From Pseudomonas ekonensis (GTDB taxonomy: Bacteria; Pseudomonadota; Gammaproteobacteria; Pseudomonadales; Pseudomonadaceae): DNA of 64,000 bases. Below the pieces are notes generated by a model. That model saw only the letters and a list, made by a program, of their open reading frames with translations, did no database searches and was not told the DNA's origin. This document shows positions 28,443-40,225 of the stretch, in pieces. The stretch spans positions 372,001-436,000 of the forward strand of contig NZ_JAHSTS010000002.1 in the NCBI RefSeq assembly GCF_019145435.1, in the 5' to 3' direction. A program made the translations under genes and the position numbers. The stretch's first letter is position 1; every line of letters starts with the position of its first letter.

Positions 28443-29678
28443 TCAGTGCGCCTTGTGCTCGACGGACGGCGCATCGGCCCGCAGCTTCTGCACGTCGCCC
28501 ACGGCCAGATCCCCGGCCTGACCGCCCCAGCCTTCGCGCAGGTAGTTCAGCAGGTCGGTCAGTTGCCCGGCACTGAGCTTGTCGGCGAAGCCCGGCATCG
28601 GCTGCATGTGTTCGAAGCCGGCGAACTTCTGTTCGCCGATACCGTCATCGATCACCCGCAGCAGGTTGCGCGGATCTTCCAGGCGCAGCGTGGTATTGCC
28701 GCGCATGGCCACCGCGATGTGCGGTTTGCCTTCGCCGCCGGCAGCATGGCACCCGGCGCAGACGTTCAGGTATGCCTGACGGCCGCGTTGGGCGCTCGGG
28801 CTGAGCTTGTCCAACGGCACTTCGGCCAACTCTTTTGCCTTCGGCGGCTGATCGCCAAGCAGGAACGTCGCCATCGCCGCCAGGTCCGGATCGCTCAGGC
28901 CCTGGGTGCTGTTGTGGAACACCGGGAACATCTCGTTGAACATCGTGCCCTGGGCGCTCATGCCGTGCTTGAGGAACGCGCTCAGATCCTGATGATTCCA
29001 GCCCCGCGCGGCCAGGTCGGTGGCCAGCAGGCTCGGCGCCAGGTAGCCGTTGAGGATGCCGCCGGTCATGCGTTTGTCTTGCTGCATCGCGCCCGGCAGG
29101 CCCCGCGGCGTGTGGCACTCGCCGCAGTGGCCAAGGACGTCGACCATGTACTGGCCGCGCTTCCAGGCCTCGCTTTTGCCCTCCGCGGACTCCAGCTTCA
29201 CGTCCTTGCCGTAAAGCATGTTCCAGCCGGTCAGGCCCAGGCGCACGTTGAACGGAAAGCTCAGGGCCGTCACCGGTGCCGGGCGCTCGATCGGCTCGAT
29301 GGTCTTCAGGTACGCATGAATCGCGTCCGAGTCCGCACGCGGTATCAGGTGATACGAGGTGTACGGCATCGCCGGGTACAGGTTGGCGCCGTCACGGCGC
29401 TTGCCTTCGGTGAGCGCGGCGAAGAACTCGTCATCGGTGTAGAGACCGATGCCGTGCTCCTTGCTCGGTGTGATGTTGGTGCCGTAGATCGTGCCGAACG
29501 GCGAGACGATCGGCAGCCCGCCGGCAAACGGCGCTCCGCCCGGCGCGGTATGGCAGGCCATGCAGTCGGCGGCGCGGGCGAGGTACTCGCCGCGCTTGGC
29601 CTGGTCGTCCGCATGGGCCAGGAACGCCGGCGCAGCCAGCCCGACCGCCAGGGCCAGGCGGGTCAATGTACGCTTCAT
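28443..29678 (-). CDS. tri-haem cytochrome c subunit
   Basis: A 411-residue exported protein: signal peptide (about 1-22, ending 'LAHA'), then three CXXCH haem sites (CMACH near residue 40, CGECH near 188, CAGCH in the C-terminal third near 315). This is the layout of cytochrome subunits of periplasmic alcohol and aldehyde dehydrogenases. It should carry electrons from the Mo/Fe-S subunits to the respiratory chain. GGAGGG precedes the ATG; the next gene in front ends two bases upstream. Confidence 0.92.
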   Translation of the reverse strand: MKRTLTRLALAVGLAAPAFLAHADDQAKRGEYLARAADCMACHTAPGGAPFAGGLPIVSPFGTIYGTNITPSKEHGIGLYTDDEFFAALTEGKRRDGANLYPAMPYTSYHLIPRADSDAIHAYLKTIEPIERPAPVTALSFPFNVRLGLTGWNMLYGKDVKLESAEGKSEAWKRGQYMVDVLGHCGECHTPRGLPGAMQQDKRMTGGILNGYLAPSLLATDLAARGWNHQDLSAFLKHGMSAQGTMFNEMFPVFHNSTQGLSDPDLAAMATFLLGDQPPKAKELAEVPLDKLSPSAQRGRQAYLNVCAGCHAAGGEGKPHIAVAMRGNTTLRLEDPRNLLRVIDDGIGEQKFAGFEHMQPMPGFADKLSAGQLTDLLNYLREGWGGQAGDLAVGDVQKLRADAPSVEHKAH

Positions 29679-29680
29679 GC

Positions 29681-30220
29681 TCAACCCTCCTTGACCAGGC
29701 CGAGATCGGTCAGCACGTTGCGGGTGGCGTTGTAGTAACGCACGTACCCGGTGCAGCGGCAGACGTGATGACCGAGGCTGTCCTCGATGACCTGTTCCAG
29801 CTTGCTTTTGGCCACCGGCTGGCGCTGAAGCTTTTCCACCAGCACCGTCGCGGCGTTGACGAAGCCCGGCGCGCAGTAGCTGCACTGGAACGCGAACTCA
29901 TCGACGAAACGCTGCTGGATCGGGTTCAGCTCGGTGACGCGCCCTTCCTCGTCACGCTTGGCGTGGCCTTCGATGGTTCGGACTTTCTTGCCTTCGAAAT
30001 AATGCGCACCCGTGATGCAGGTGCGCACCTCTTCGCTGGTGCCGTCCGGGTTGTCGACGATCACCACGCAGGCATGGCAGATGCCCTGGCCGCAGCCCAG
30101 GCGCGAGCCGGTCAGGTTTTCGTGTTCGTGCAGGTAGTCGATCATCGGCAGGTCATCAGGGATGTCCACCGGACCTACGGATTGACCGTTGAGGGTCAGT
30201 TGAAGCGGACGGTTAGCCAT
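29681..30220 (-). CDS. [2Fe-2S] subunit of a molybdenum hydroxylase
   Basis: A 179-residue protein with both clusters of the xanthine-oxidase family. The ferredoxin-like domain holds 'GCGQGICHACVV' (about 42-53) plus a later Cys; the helical domain holds 'CSYCAPGF' and 'CRCTGY'. It has no signal peptide, so it is probably exported folded with the Tat-tagged large subunit. Its ATG overlaps the large subunit stop by eight bases. Confidence 0.93.
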   Translation of the reverse strand: MANRPLQLTLNGQSVGPVDIPDDLPMIDYLHEHENLTGSRLGCGQGICHACVVIVDNPDGTSEEVRTCITGAHYFEGKKVRTIEGHAKRDEEGRVTELNPIQQRFVDEFAFQCSYCAPGFVNAATVLVEKLQRQPVAKSKLEQVIEDSLGHHVCRCTGYVRYYNATRNVLTDLGLVKEG

Positions 30221-33044
30221 TGAGGGCCTCCTTGATGCGGGCAGCGGTGATAGGCAAGTCGCGGACACGTTTACCGATGGCATGGGCCACGGCGTTGCCG
30301 ATGGCGCCGACCACCGGGATCATCACCACCTCGGCGATGCCCTTGGACGGGTCGCTCGGCGACAGCGGCGGCAGGATCTCCGCCGTCTGCTTCCATACGG
30401 CCACGTGACGCGCCATCGGCAAGCGGTAGCGGTTGAAGTTCCAGTCGCCCTCCCCCGGCCCGCCTTCGTACAACGGCATCTCTTCCATCAAGGCGTGACC
30501 GATGCCCATGGCGATGCCGCCTTCGAGCTGCCCCTTGACCAGTTCCTCAACCAGCACACGTCCGCATTCGAGCCACGAATGGTGGTTGAGCACTTCGACT
30601 TCAGCCGAACCTTTGTTGACCTTAAGCTCCACCAGCGTCGCCACCGGGCTGTAGTAGGTCACGGCCGCGTTGTTCAATTGAACGACCGGGTAAGCGACGT
30701 TCTGCCGATCCAGCAGGTGGAATCCGGCGCTGGTCATCTGCGCCTGTTTCGCCTTCGGCGCGCCGTCGCCATACTTCACCGCCAGGCCGTCGAGCGGCAG
30801 ACGCTCGCGCACGCCATCGATGCTGAACTCGGCCTCGGCCCAGCTCCAGCGGTTGAAGCCATGCACCGTCGCACCGGTGACCAGGCCGCGCTCGTGGGCG
30901 CGCCGGGCCAGCTCTTCGAAACTCAACGGCTGCATGCCGTTGGCGGTGAGCTTGCCGTCGATCCAGTGCGCGTCTTCACGGCGCACCACATAAGGGTTGG
31001 CCTGGCCGCCGTACGGGCCCTGCCGCCAGATCTCCAGCGCCGCCGGCCACAGGCCATGGTTGAACAGCACGCGCGCCGCTTCACGGGTGGCATGGCTGAA
31101 GTAGTACGCGGAGTTGGTCGCCGACGAGGCCGACGCGAGCTTGCCGACCCAGCGCGGGTTGCGCAGGAAGTTGTCCTGCTCGGCCTGGCTCATGATGTAA
31201 GGGTTGCCGGCGGTGACCAGTTGCATTTCCTTCCATTCGGTTTCGCCGGTCTTCACGTCGTGGGCCGGGCTGCCGAGGAAATCGGCCACCACCAGCGCTT
31301 GCGAAGTGGACATGCCGGTGCCGATCTCGATGCCGATGTGGCGCAGGGAAATGCGCCCGTCGGCTGTGAACTCGATGCTCGCCATCGGCGCTTCGGAACC
31401 GGTGCCGAAGTCTTTCTGGCAGATGGCGAAGCCGACGCCGTACCAGTTGTCCGGATCCGCCGCCTCACGCTGCTTCTTGATCGCATCGCGGTTTCGCCAA
31501 ACTTCGTGCAGCGAGGCCTTGTCGAGAATCTCATGCAGGCGCAGCGCCCCGGCCGGAATCGCGCCCTGGGTGTTCTTCATCCCCGAGCGCAGCGCATTCT
31601 TGCGACGCAGGTCGATGGCATCGACACCGAGACGGCCGGCGATTTCATCGACCATCATTTCGGTGGAGGCCATGCTCTGCAGGGTGCCGTACCCGCGCAT
31701 GGAGCCGGCTTCGACGGCGCGGGAATGGTAAGCGGTGACCTGCAGGTCGTTCTGCGGCATGTAGTAGATCGACTGCGCCGCCGTGGCGCCCACCGCCGCC
31801 ACCGAAGGGCTGTAGTTGATGCGGCCGCCGCCGTCGACGCTCATTTCGGCGCGGAAGATCTTGAAGCTGTGGTCGTTCTTGTCCACCGCCAGTTGGTAGC
31901 GGATGTCGAACGGGTGGCGCTTGATGCCGCTCTGGAACTGCTCGTAGCGGTCGTTGGCCAGGCGCACCGGCACACCGGCGCCATACAGCGCAGCCAGGGC
32001 TGCGTAGTAGACGAAAATGTTATGGTCCTTGGAGCCGTAACCCACCGTGTAGCCCGGGTGCATGTTGAGATGGGCCAGGCCGAAGCGCGACGGCGCGATC
32101 ATTTTCGCGGTCTCGGTGGCGGTCTCCAGCGGGCATTGGGTGGCGACCACGAAGTGCAGGGTCTTGGTCGCCGGGTCGTACCAGCCGTTGCCGTTGTCCG
32201 GCTCCATGGCGGCCGGCTCGATCGACGGCGTCTTGTAGCGTTCGTCGAACACCAGCCAGTTGTCCGGCGGCGTGTCGATCTGCTGCTTCATGCGATCGGC
32301 GTAGAACAGGCCGCGCTCGGTGAGATTGCCGTGCAGGTTCGGCTGGGCGTTCCAGACCGGACGGCGGTTGCGCAGCATCGGGAACAGGATCGAATCCTTG
32401 AGGCTGGCGAACTCGTCTTCGTCCGCCGAGGTCGGGCCGCCGACGCGCACATAGCGGAAACTGCCGTAAGGATCGCCTTCGTAGAACGGCACCTGGGCGC
32501 CGTAGCGGATCGCCTTGTCATTGAACTTGAGCCTGGCCTTGGCCTGACGGAAGCGCTCGAAGTCGTTCCAGATCAGGATCGCCACGGGATGACCGATGAA
32601 CATCGGCACCTTGCCCGGCGGCAGCAGCGGATCCGGGGCGTGTTCTTCGGGGAACACGATGCCGTCCTTGTCCAGGTCGGCGGCGGTGACGATGCGGTCA
32701 GGCTGCAGCTCGGCACCGAGCCACGACAGGTCGTAACCGTCATAGATGCGGTCGGCCTTGATGGTCTTCAGCAGCATGGCGTGGCCTTGCTGGTGAGGCC
32801 AGCCCGGCATGTCCTTGGCGCGGATGTCGCGGGCAAAGACCTTGCTGCCGCAGACCTTGGACAAGGCATCGTTGCGTTGGCGCGCCTTGCCGTTGTGGCC
32901 GAGCCACTGCTCGGACGGCACGGTCACGCTGTTTTCCATCAAGGCCGCCAGCGCCGGGCTGCCGATCGGCGCGAGCGTGACGCTCACGCCGGCTACGAGC
33001 CCGCCCTGAAGGAACGAACGCCGGGATATTTCACGGTTGGACAT
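30213..33044 (-). CDS. molybdopterin-binding subunit, IorB/aldehyde-dehydrogenase type
   Basis: A 943-residue xanthine-dehydrogenase-family large subunit. A twin-arginine signal ('SRRSFLQGG', about 8-16) sends it to the periplasm, where the isoquinoline-1-oxidoreductase/aldehyde dehydrogenase group works with a cytochrome. The C-terminal 'KGIAEVVM' keeps the catalytic Glu but has Val-Val where many relatives have Pro-Pro. Substrate unknown: an aldehyde or N-heterocycle is most likely. First gene of the four-gene operon ending in xdhC. Confidence 0.9.
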   Translation of the reverse strand: MSNREISRRSFLQGGLVAGVSVTLAPIGSPALAALMENSVTVPSEQWLGHNGKARQRNDALSKVCGSKVFARDIRAKDMPGWPHQQGHAMLLKTIKADRIYDGYDLSWLGAELQPDRIVTAADLDKDGIVFPEEHAPDPLLPPGKVPMFIGHPVAILIWNDFERFRQAKARLKFNDKAIRYGAQVPFYEGDPYGSFRYVRVGGPTSADEDEFASLKDSILFPMLRNRRPVWNAQPNLHGNLTERGLFYADRMKQQIDTPPDNWLVFDERYKTPSIEPAAMEPDNGNGWYDPATKTLHFVVATQCPLETATETAKMIAPSRFGLAHLNMHPGYTVGYGSKDHNIFVYYAALAALYGAGVPVRLANDRYEQFQSGIKRHPFDIRYQLAVDKNDHSFKIFRAEMSVDGGGRINYSPSVAAVGATAAQSIYYMPQNDLQVTAYHSRAVEAGSMRGYGTLQSMASTEMMVDEIAGRLGVDAIDLRRKNALRSGMKNTQGAIPAGALRLHEILDKASLHEVWRNRDAIKKQREAADPDNWYGVGFAICQKDFGTGSEAPMASIEFTADGRISLRHIGIEIGTGMSTSQALVVADFLGSPAHDVKTGETEWKEMQLVTAGNPYIMSQAEQDNFLRNPRWVGKLASASSATNSAYYFSHATREAARVLFNHGLWPAALEIWRQGPYGGQANPYVVRREDAHWIDGKLTANGMQPLSFEELARRAHERGLVTGATVHGFNRWSWAEAEFSIDGVRERLPLDGLAVKYGDGAPKAKQAQMTSAGFHLLDRQNVAYPVVQLNNAAVTYYSPVATLVELKVNKGSAEVEVLNHHSWLECGRVLVEELVKGQLEGGIAMGIGHALMEEMPLYEGGPGEGDWNFNRYRLPMARHVAVWKQTAEILPPLSPSDPSKGIAEVVMIPVVGAIGNAVAHAIGKRVRDLPITAARIKEALNG

Positions 33045-33288
33045 GGATCATCCTTTGGGCGGTTATGAATCCGCCCTTCTGGTTATCTACGGGGAATCTC
33101 GAGTCTTGCAGAAGCCCTTTCAGGCGAAGCGAAGGGCTGTGACGAGCATGCAAAGCTGACCGAAAGGTTAACTTTAAAGGTTTCTACGCCCGCAGCAAAC
33201 AACTGGACACAAAAAATTGACTAAAGAATCAAAAAAACTGCTTGCGAAGGCGTCGGGCCATTCCGCGTTTGCCTCGACTGGAGGAAGT

Positions 33289-33312
33289 TATCGCGAGCAG
33301 GTTCGCTCCCAC
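33289..33312. repeat. single REP element
   Basis: TATCGCGAGCAGGTTCGCTC and the following CCAC match one arm of the 'GTGGGAGCGAGCCTGCTCGCGAT' REP class. No partner in inverted orientation lies within 100 bases, so it is a singlet. Confidence 0.75.
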
Positions 33313-33376
33313 CGGGATTGGCGTGGAATACGGGTGGCGTCAGGGAGGGAAAGGAGGAAAGGACAAATTTCAGGCA

Positions 33377-33403
33377 CAAAAAACCCCGGTCTATCGACCA
33401 GGG
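33377..33403 (-). terminator. Rho-independent terminator of the tRNA cluster
   Basis: On the minus strand ACCCTGGTC pairs with GACCGGGGT around a 4-base loop, then six T. It ends the Val-Asp-Asp tRNA transcript. Confidence 0.8.
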
Positions 33404-33478
33404 TCCTTGTTATCGATCCGAATCAGCCAGTGGCTTGTTTCGGCGTTTCAAGGCGTTCAGTAGTCCTCGAAACAGATA

Positions 33479-33555
33479 TGGCGCAGCGGACGGGACTCGA
33501 ACCCGCGACCCCCGGCGTGACAGGCCGGTATTCTAACCGACTGAACTACCGCTGC
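33479..33555 (-). tRNA. tRNA-Asp(GTC), copy 1
   Basis: 77 nt with CCA. Acceptor GCAGCGG/CCGCTGC; anticodon stem CCGGC/GCCGG with loop CTGTCAC (anticodon GTC). It is identical to the copy at 33650-33726. Confidence 0.97.
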
Positions 33556-33649
33556 GTATCGCTGTGGACTTGCGTCCGGATAACTCGTTTTGATTGAAAG
33601 CTTCGGTGCTTTCCAATCGCGAACCAGGCATTGCCTGAGTCGTGAAAAA

Positions 33650-33726
33650 TGGCGCAGCGGACGGGACTCGAACCCGCGACCCCCGGCGTGACAGGCCGGT
33701 ATTCTAACCGACTGAACTACCGCTGC
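33650..33726 (-). tRNA. tRNA-Asp(GTC), copy 2
   Basis: Identical over all 77 bases to copy 1, 94 bases upstream of it on the same transcript. The flanks differ. Confidence 0.97.
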
Positions 33727-33780
33727 GCGTCGGTGGAGGCATTTCAGCCTTCCATCTTGCTTTCGCAAGACTCTCGGGAG

Positions 33781-33856
33781 TGGTGGGTGATGACGGGATC
33801 GAACCGCCGACATTCTGCTTGTAAGGCAGACGCTCTCCCAGCTGAGCTAATCACCC
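33781..33856 (-). tRNA. tRNA-Val(TAC)
   Basis: 76 nt with CCA. Acceptor GGGTGAT/ATCACCC, anticodon stem TCTGC/GCAGA with loop CTTACAA (anticodon TAC), T-loop TTCGATC. First of three tRNAs in a row. Confidence 0.97.
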
Positions 33857-33985
33857 GTTTGCATCTCCGAGGCCGCGAAATTTACGCAGATGCCGAAGCT
33901 AAGTCAATACCCTGCTTGAAGTTTTTCTGAAAAAGACGAAATCGTTTCAATCGGGGCACCGCAAACAGCCGCTCGAACCCACCAC

Positions 33986-34762
33986 CTATTCGGAATAGAT
34001 CATCTTCTTGGTCATGCCGCCATCGACCACAAACTCCTGGCCCGTGACGAACCCGGCGTTCTTCGACAGCAGCCAGGACACCATCGCCGCCACATCTTCG
34101 ACCGTCCCTACCCTGCCTGCCGGATGCTGGGCGTGATCGGTATCGGTCAGCGGCTCGGCGCGACGCACGGAAGGATCCCGCGCATCGATCCAGCCGGGGC
34201 TGACGGCATTGACGCGGATCTCCGGCCCAAGGCTGATGGCCAGCGCATGGGTCAAGGCCAGCAGGCCGCCCTTGCTCGCCGCATAGGCCTCGGTGTCCGG
34301 CTCCGATTGCCGCGCACGGGTCGACGCCAGATTGACGATGGCGCCGCTGTGCGCGCGCAGGTACGGCGCACAGTGCTTGGCCAACAGCATCGGGCCGCTG
34401 AGGTTCACCGCCAGTACCCGGTTCCACCAGGCCAGATCGAGGCTTTCCAACGTGATGTTGTGCGGATCGGCCACCGCCGCATTGCACACCAGCGCGTCCA
34501 ACCGGCCGAACTGCCCCAGCACCTCGGCCACGCCCGTCGCCACCTGGCCCTCGTCCGCCACGTCCATGGCAATGAACCAGGCGTTTTCGCCCAGCACCTT
34601 GGCCACTTTGGCGCCGCGCACGCGATCCAGGTCGGTCAGCACCACCCGCCAGCCTTCGCTGATGAGCCAGGCCGCGATGCCCAGGCCGATGCCGCGCGCC
34701 GCGCCCGTGACCAGTGCGACACGCCCATGGGCGCCTGCGGCCTGAGCCGGCAGCTCGATCAC
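33986..34762 (-). CDS. short-chain dehydrogenase/reductase
   Basis: A 258-residue classical SDR: NAD(P) site '[10 protein letters not shown]' (about 19-28), 'NAAV', the catalytic Ser in 'NLAST' and 'YAASK' (Tyr and Lys). Substrate unknown. It overlaps metZ by four bases; this neighbour is conserved in pseudomonads (PA3106 position). Confidence 0.92.
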   Translation of the reverse strand: MIELPAQAAGAHGRVALVTGAARGIGLGIAAWLISEGWRVVLTDLDRVRGAKVAKVLGENAWFIAMDVADEGQVATGVAEVLGQFGRLDALVCNAAVADPHNITLESLDLAWWNRVLAVNLSGPMLLAKHCAPYLRAHSGAIVNLASTRARQSEPDTEAYAASKGGLLALTHALAISLGPEIRVNAVSPGWIDARDPSVRRAEPLTDTDHAQHPAGRVGTVEDVAAMVSWLLSKNAGFVTGQEFVVDGGMTKKMIYSE

Positions 34763-35970
34763 AATGCCGCCAGTCCGCGGGACAGGTCGGCCTGCAGGTC
34801 CGCCACGTCTTCCAGGCCGACCGCGACGCGGATCAGGCTGTCGCGGATGCCCGCCGCCTCACGCTCCTGCGGCGCCAGGCGACCGTGGGACGTGGTGCTC
34901 GGGTGGGTGATGGTGGTCTTGCTGTCGCCCAGGTTGGCCGTGATCGACACCAGCCGGGTCGCATCGATGAAGCGCCATGCCCCTTCCTTGCCCCCCTTGA
35001 CCTCGAAGCTCACCACCGCACCGAAGCCCTTCTGCTGACGGCGCGCCAGCTCATGCTGCGGATGGCTTTCGAGGCCGGCGTAGTGCACTTTCTCGATGCC
35101 GTCCTGCTTCTCCAGCCATTCGGCCAGTTGCTGGGCGTTGGCGCAGTGCGCCTTCATCCGCAGGTTCAGGGTTTCCAGGCCTTTGAGGAAGACCCAGGCA
35201 TTGAATGGGCTCAGGGTAGGCCCTGCGGTGCGCAGGAAACCGACCACTTCCTTCATCTGCTCGCCGCGGCCGGCGACCACGCCGCCCATGCAGCGGCCTT
35301 GGCCGTCGATGAACTTGGTCGCCGAATGCACGACGATGTCCGCACCCAGCTTCAGCGGCTGCTGCAACGCCGGGGTGCAGAAGCAGTTGTCGACCACCAG
35401 CATCGCGCCCTTGGCATGGGCGATCTCCGACAGCGCGGCGATGTCCACCAGCTCCGCCAGCGGGTTGGACGGCGACTCGACGAACAGCAACTTGGTGTTG
35501 GCCTTGATCGCCGCATCCCAAGCCGACAGATCCGCCAGCGGCACGTAATCGACTTCTACGCCGAAGCGCTTGAAATACTTCTCGAACAGGCTGATGGTCG
35601 AACCGAACACGCTGCGCGAGACCAACACATGGTCGCCCGCACTGCACAGGCTCATCACCACTGCCATGATCGCGGCCATGCCGGTGGCGGTGGCGACCGC
35701 CTGCTCGGCACCTTCCAGCGCGGCGATGCGCTCTTCGAAGGCACGCACGGTCGGGTTGGTGTAGCGCGAATAGACGTTGCCCGGCACTTCCCCGGCAAAG
35801 CGCGCCGCCGCATCGGCCGCGGTGCGGAACACGTAGCTGGAGGTGAAGAACATCGGATCGCCGTGCTCGCCTTCCGGCGTACGGTGCTGACCGGCACGTA
35901 CGGCCAGGGTATCGAACGCTACGCCTTCGAGGTCGCTGTCCAGCCGACCGGCATCCCATTCCTGACTCAT
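34759..35970 (-). CDS. metZ: O-succinylhomoserine sulfhydrylase
   Basis: A 403-residue PLP enzyme of the Cys/Met-metabolism family; '[15 protein letters not shown]' holds the PLP lysine. It makes homocysteine directly from O-succinylhomoserine and sulfide, the main methionine route in Pseudomonas. It lies downstream of purF, separated by a terminator, as in P. aeruginosa. Confidence 0.95.
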   Translation of the reverse strand: MSQEWDAGRLDSDLEGVAFDTLAVRAGQHRTPEGEHGDPMFFTSSYVFRTAADAAARFAGEVPGNVYSRYTNPTVRAFEERIAALEGAEQAVATATGMAAIMAVVMSLCSAGDHVLVSRSVFGSTISLFEKYFKRFGVEVDYVPLADLSAWDAAIKANTKLLFVESPSNPLAELVDIAALSEIAHAKGAMLVVDNCFCTPALQQPLKLGADIVVHSATKFIDGQGRCMGGVVAGRGEQMKEVVGFLRTAGPTLSPFNAWVFLKGLETLNLRMKAHCANAQQLAEWLEKQDGIEKVHYAGLESHPQHELARRQQKGFGAVVSFEVKGGKEGAWRFIDATRLVSITANLGDSKTTITHPSTTSHGRLAPQEREAAGIRDSLIRVAVGLEDVADLQADLSRGLAAL

Positions 35971-36021
35971 GCTGTCACTCCTTGCCCTGATCCTGATAAA
36001 TGAACGTCTTGCGACAGATGC

Positions 36022-36044
36022 AAAACCGGCCCCTCAGGGCCGGT
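36022..36044 (-). terminator. Rho-independent terminator after purF
   Basis: On the minus strand ACCGGCCC pairs with GGGCCGGT, followed by TTT. It lies between purF and metZ and would partly separate their expression. Confidence 0.75.
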
Positions 36045-36050
36045 GGAAAC

Positions 36051-37556
<1,506 letters not shown>

Positions 37557-37597
37557 GCGACGCAACCCCTACTTAATGGATCTGAACTGAACAACAC

Positions 37598-38158
37598 TCA
37601 CTGCGGCGTTTTGGCCGACGGCAAGAGCTGCTCCTTGAACGGTATTTCAGCGGGTACGCTGATACCGCTGGCAAGCCACTGACTGCTCCACCCGAGAATC
37701 AGGTTCTTGGACCAGTCGGCGACCAATAGAAACTTTGGCACGAGCTGTGATTCTTTCCACCAGCCGTCCTGCTGCACCGGCCCCAGGCTCAGCAGCCCGA
37801 CGGCCACGACCACCAGCAGCACGCCACGCGCCGCGCCGAAGGCCATGCCCAGGAACCGGTCGGTGCCGGACAGTCCGGTGACGCGAACCAGCTCGCCGAT
37901 GAGGTAATTGATCATTGCGCCTACGATCAGCGTGGCGACGAACATGATGGCACAGCCCGTGATCACACGGGCCGATGGTGTCTGGATGTATCCGGCGAGG
38001 TACTCGGACAGTGAGCCACCGAACATCCAGGCAACCGCTCCTGCGATGATCCAGGTCACCAGCGATAGCGCTTCCTTGACGAAGCCGCGGCTCAGACTGA
38101 TCAAAGCGGAGATGGCGATGATTGCAACGATCGCCCAGTCAACCCAGGTAAATGGCAC
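37598..38158 (-). CDS. cvpA: CvpA family membrane protein
   Basis: A 186-residue inner-membrane protein with four hydrophobic segments (about 5-25, 30-50, 62-85, 100-120) and a soluble tail. CvpA is needed for colicin V production and envelope integrity in E. coli. Its place next to purF is conserved. Confidence 0.95.
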   Translation of the reverse strand: MPFTWVDWAIVAIIAISALISLSRGFVKEALSLVTWIIAGAVAWMFGGSLSEYLAGYIQTPSARVITGCAIMFVATLIVGAMINYLIGELVRVTGLSGTDRFLGMAFGAARGVLLVVVAVGLLSLGPVQQDGWWKESQLVPKFLLVADWSKNLILGWSSQWLASGISVPAEIPFKEQLLPSAKTPQ

Positions 38159-38256
38159 AGTGCAGCCTACAGACGGATAAGGCGGCGCATTTTAGCAGAG
38201 CCCAGGGCTGTCGGTAAGCTGCGATTGTCAGTGCATTTCAATCGGGACGATAGTTT

Positions 38257-38934
38257 TCAGCCGCGCTCAGGCTGGAAACGCACGACGAAGCCCTTGAGGT
38301 TCTGCTGACGGCTGAGCAGATCCCGCAGGCGGTCGGCCTCGGCGCGCTCGATCAGCGGCCCCACGAACACCCGATTCTTGCCGTCGGCGGAACGGATGTA
38401 GGCGTTGTAGCCCTGGCTGCGCAGGGTTTTCTGCAGGCTTTCGGCGCTGGCGCGGCTCGACAGGCTGGCCAGTTGCACCGACCAGCTCACCGACAGGCCG
38501 TTGGCATCGACGCGACTTGCGCTGGTGTCCGGCTTGGTCGCTGCCGCGGCAATCGGCTGGGCCGGAGCCGGTGCGGGCTTGACCACCGGCGCCGGCGCAG
38601 GGGCCACCGGTTTCGCCGCCGCGACAGGCGCGGCCGGCGCAGGGGCTGGTGCAGGCGCAGCCGGCGCAATCGGCATCGCAGGCGCCGACTGCTCGGCGAC
38701 GTCTTCATCGCTCGGCACCGGCTCTTGCGGCAAGGCTTGCGGCTCAGGCACCGCCACCGGTTCCATCTGCACTTGCGCCACGGCAGGCGCCTGCGGCGCG
38801 GTCGGGGCATCGACGGTCACCTGACGCTGCTCGTCCTGACGGGAAAACAGCATCGGCAGGAAGATCACCGCCAGCGCCACCAGCACCAGGGCGCCGACCA
38901 TGCGCTGTTTGTACGCCTTATCCAGCAATGCCAT
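38257..38934 (-). CDS. SPOR-domain protein (DedD-like)
   Basis: A 225-residue protein. A short cytoplasmic start, one membrane segment (about 12-32), a long Pro/Ala-rich linker (about 45-140) and a C-terminal SPOR domain (about 150-225, 'SWSVQLASLSSRASAESLQKTL' type). The layout is that of DedD, a division protein that binds septal peptidoglycan. Start at 38934 overlaps the end of folC by 17 bases. Confidence 0.92.
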   Translation of the reverse strand: MALLDKAYKQRMVGALVLVALAVIFLPMLFSRQDEQRQVTVDAPTAPQAPAVAQVQMEPVAVPEPQALPQEPVPSDEDVAEQSAPAMPIAPAAPAPAPAPAAPVAAAKPVAPAPAPVVKPAPAPAQPIAAAATKPDTSASRVDANGLSVSWSVQLASLSSRASAESLQKTLRSQGYNAYIRSADGKNRVFVGPLIERAEADRLRDLLSRQQNLKGFVVRFQPERG

Positions 38935-40225
38935 CTGCCGCTTCCTCCGTGGAGCGCCGGGCCAGCCATTCGAGGGCCTCGGCAACACAATAAAATGATC
39001 CGAACAACAGAATCTCGTCTTCGTCCGTGGCCACAGCGCACTGCCCTTCCAGGGCGGCCGCCACGCTGTCGTAAGACGTGACGGACGCACCCAGCCCCTG
39101 CAACGCCGCGTGCAGCTCGGCGACCGGGCGGGCCCGCGCCGAATCCAGCGGCGCCACGGCCCAGTGCTGGACACTAGCATTCAACGCGCCGACGACGCCA
39201 TCCAGATCCTTGTCCGCCAGCAGCCCGAACACCGCCAGGCGCTTGCCGGCCGGTGGCCGCGCCGCCAGGCGCCGGGCCAGGTATTGCGCCGCATGCGGGT
39301 TGTGGCCCACATCCAGCAACAGATTCAGACGCTTGCCGTTCCAGTCGAACGAGCGCCGGTCGAGACGGCCGACCACCCGGGTGGCCTGCAACGCACCGAC
39401 GATCTGCTCACGCTCCCACGGCAGGCCCGACACGAGATAGGCCTGCAGCGCCAGCGCGGCGTTTTCCATCGGCAGGTCGAGCAGAGGCAAGTCCGGCAAC
39501 TCGACGACCTGCCCCTGGCTGTCCGTCCCGCGCCATTGCCAATGCCGGTCGGTCACGCCCAGGTCGAAATCACGCCCGCGCAGGAAGAACGGGCACGCCA
39601 GCTCGCGGGCCTTGTCGAGCAACGGTTGCGGAGGGTTCAGGTCGCCGCACAGCGCCGGCTTGCCGGCGCGGAAGATGCCGGCCTTTTCGAAGGCCACGGA
39701 TTCGCGGGTGTCGCCCAGGTACTCGGCATGATCGACGCCAATGCTGGTGACCAGCGCGATATCGGCGTCCACCACGTTGACCGTGTCCAGACGCCCGCCC
39801 AGGCCGACTTCCAGCACCACCGCATCGAGCCCCGCGCGCTGGAACAGCCAGAACGCCGCCAGGGTGCCCATTTCGAAGTAAGTGAGGGAAGTGTCGCCGC
39901 GCCCTGCCTCGACCGCCGCAAAGGCTTCGCACAGTTGCGCGTCGGTGGCTTCGACGCCGTTGAGTTGCACCCGCTCGTTGTAGCGCAGCAGGTGCGGAGA
40001 ATTGTAGACACCGACGCTCAGGCCCTGCGCCCGCAGCAGCGAAGCCACGAATGCGCAGGTCGAACCCTTGCCGTTGGTGCCGGTGACCGTGATCACCCGA
40101 GGCGCCGGCTGGCCCTGCCCCATGCGGGACGCTACCTGTTGCGAACGCTCAAGCCCCATGTCGATGGCCGAGGGATGCAACTGCTCGAGGTAGGCGAGCC
40201 ACTCGCCAAGGGTGCGCTCGGTCAT
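38918..40225 (-). CDS. folC: folylpolyglutamate synthase / dihydrofolate synthase
   Basis: A 435-residue Mur-ligase-family enzyme with P-loop '[11 protein letters not shown]' (about 48-58). It adds glutamate to dihydropteroate and to folates. It overlaps accD by four bases and the SPOR gene by 17, a tight operon. Confidence 0.96.
   Translation of the reverse strand: MTERTLGEWLAYLEQLHPSAIDMGLERSQQVASRMGQGQPAPRVITVTGTNGKGSTCAFVASLLRAQGLSVGVYNSPHLLRYNERVQLNGVEATDAQLCEAFAAVEAGRGDTSLTYFEMGTLAAFWLFQRAGLDAVVLEVGLGGRLDTVNVVDADIALVTSIGVDHAEYLGDTRESVAFEKAGIFRAGKPALCGDLNPPQPLLDKARELACPFFLRGRDFDLGVTDRHWQWRGTDSQGQVVELPDLPLLDLPMENAALALQAYLVSGLPWEREQIVGALQATRVVGRLDRRSFDWNGKRLNLLLDVGHNPHAAQYLARRLAARPPAGKRLAVFGLLADKDLDGVVGALNASVQHWAVAPLDSARARPVAELHAALQGLGASVTSYDSVAAALEGQCAVATDEDEILLFGSFYCVAEALEWLARRSTEEAADGIAG

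Larger units (their letters stand above)
33045..33478. other. intergenic region upstream of the molybdenum hydroxylase operon
   Basis: A 434-base stretch that should hold the promoter for the operon to its left and the end of the tRNA transcript from the right. It contains a single REP element and a terminator (both listed). No gene is supported. Confidence 0.4.

Noticed and set aside
30282..33068. 928-codon open frame opposite the molybdenum hydroxylase gene
   Set aside because: It is antisense to a gene with clear motifs; its translation is His/Arg/Val-rich low-sense sequence typical of GC-rich shadow frames. The same holds for 3981-5999, 8327-10291, 15129-17105, 17042-18670 and 42940-45759 on the plus strand.
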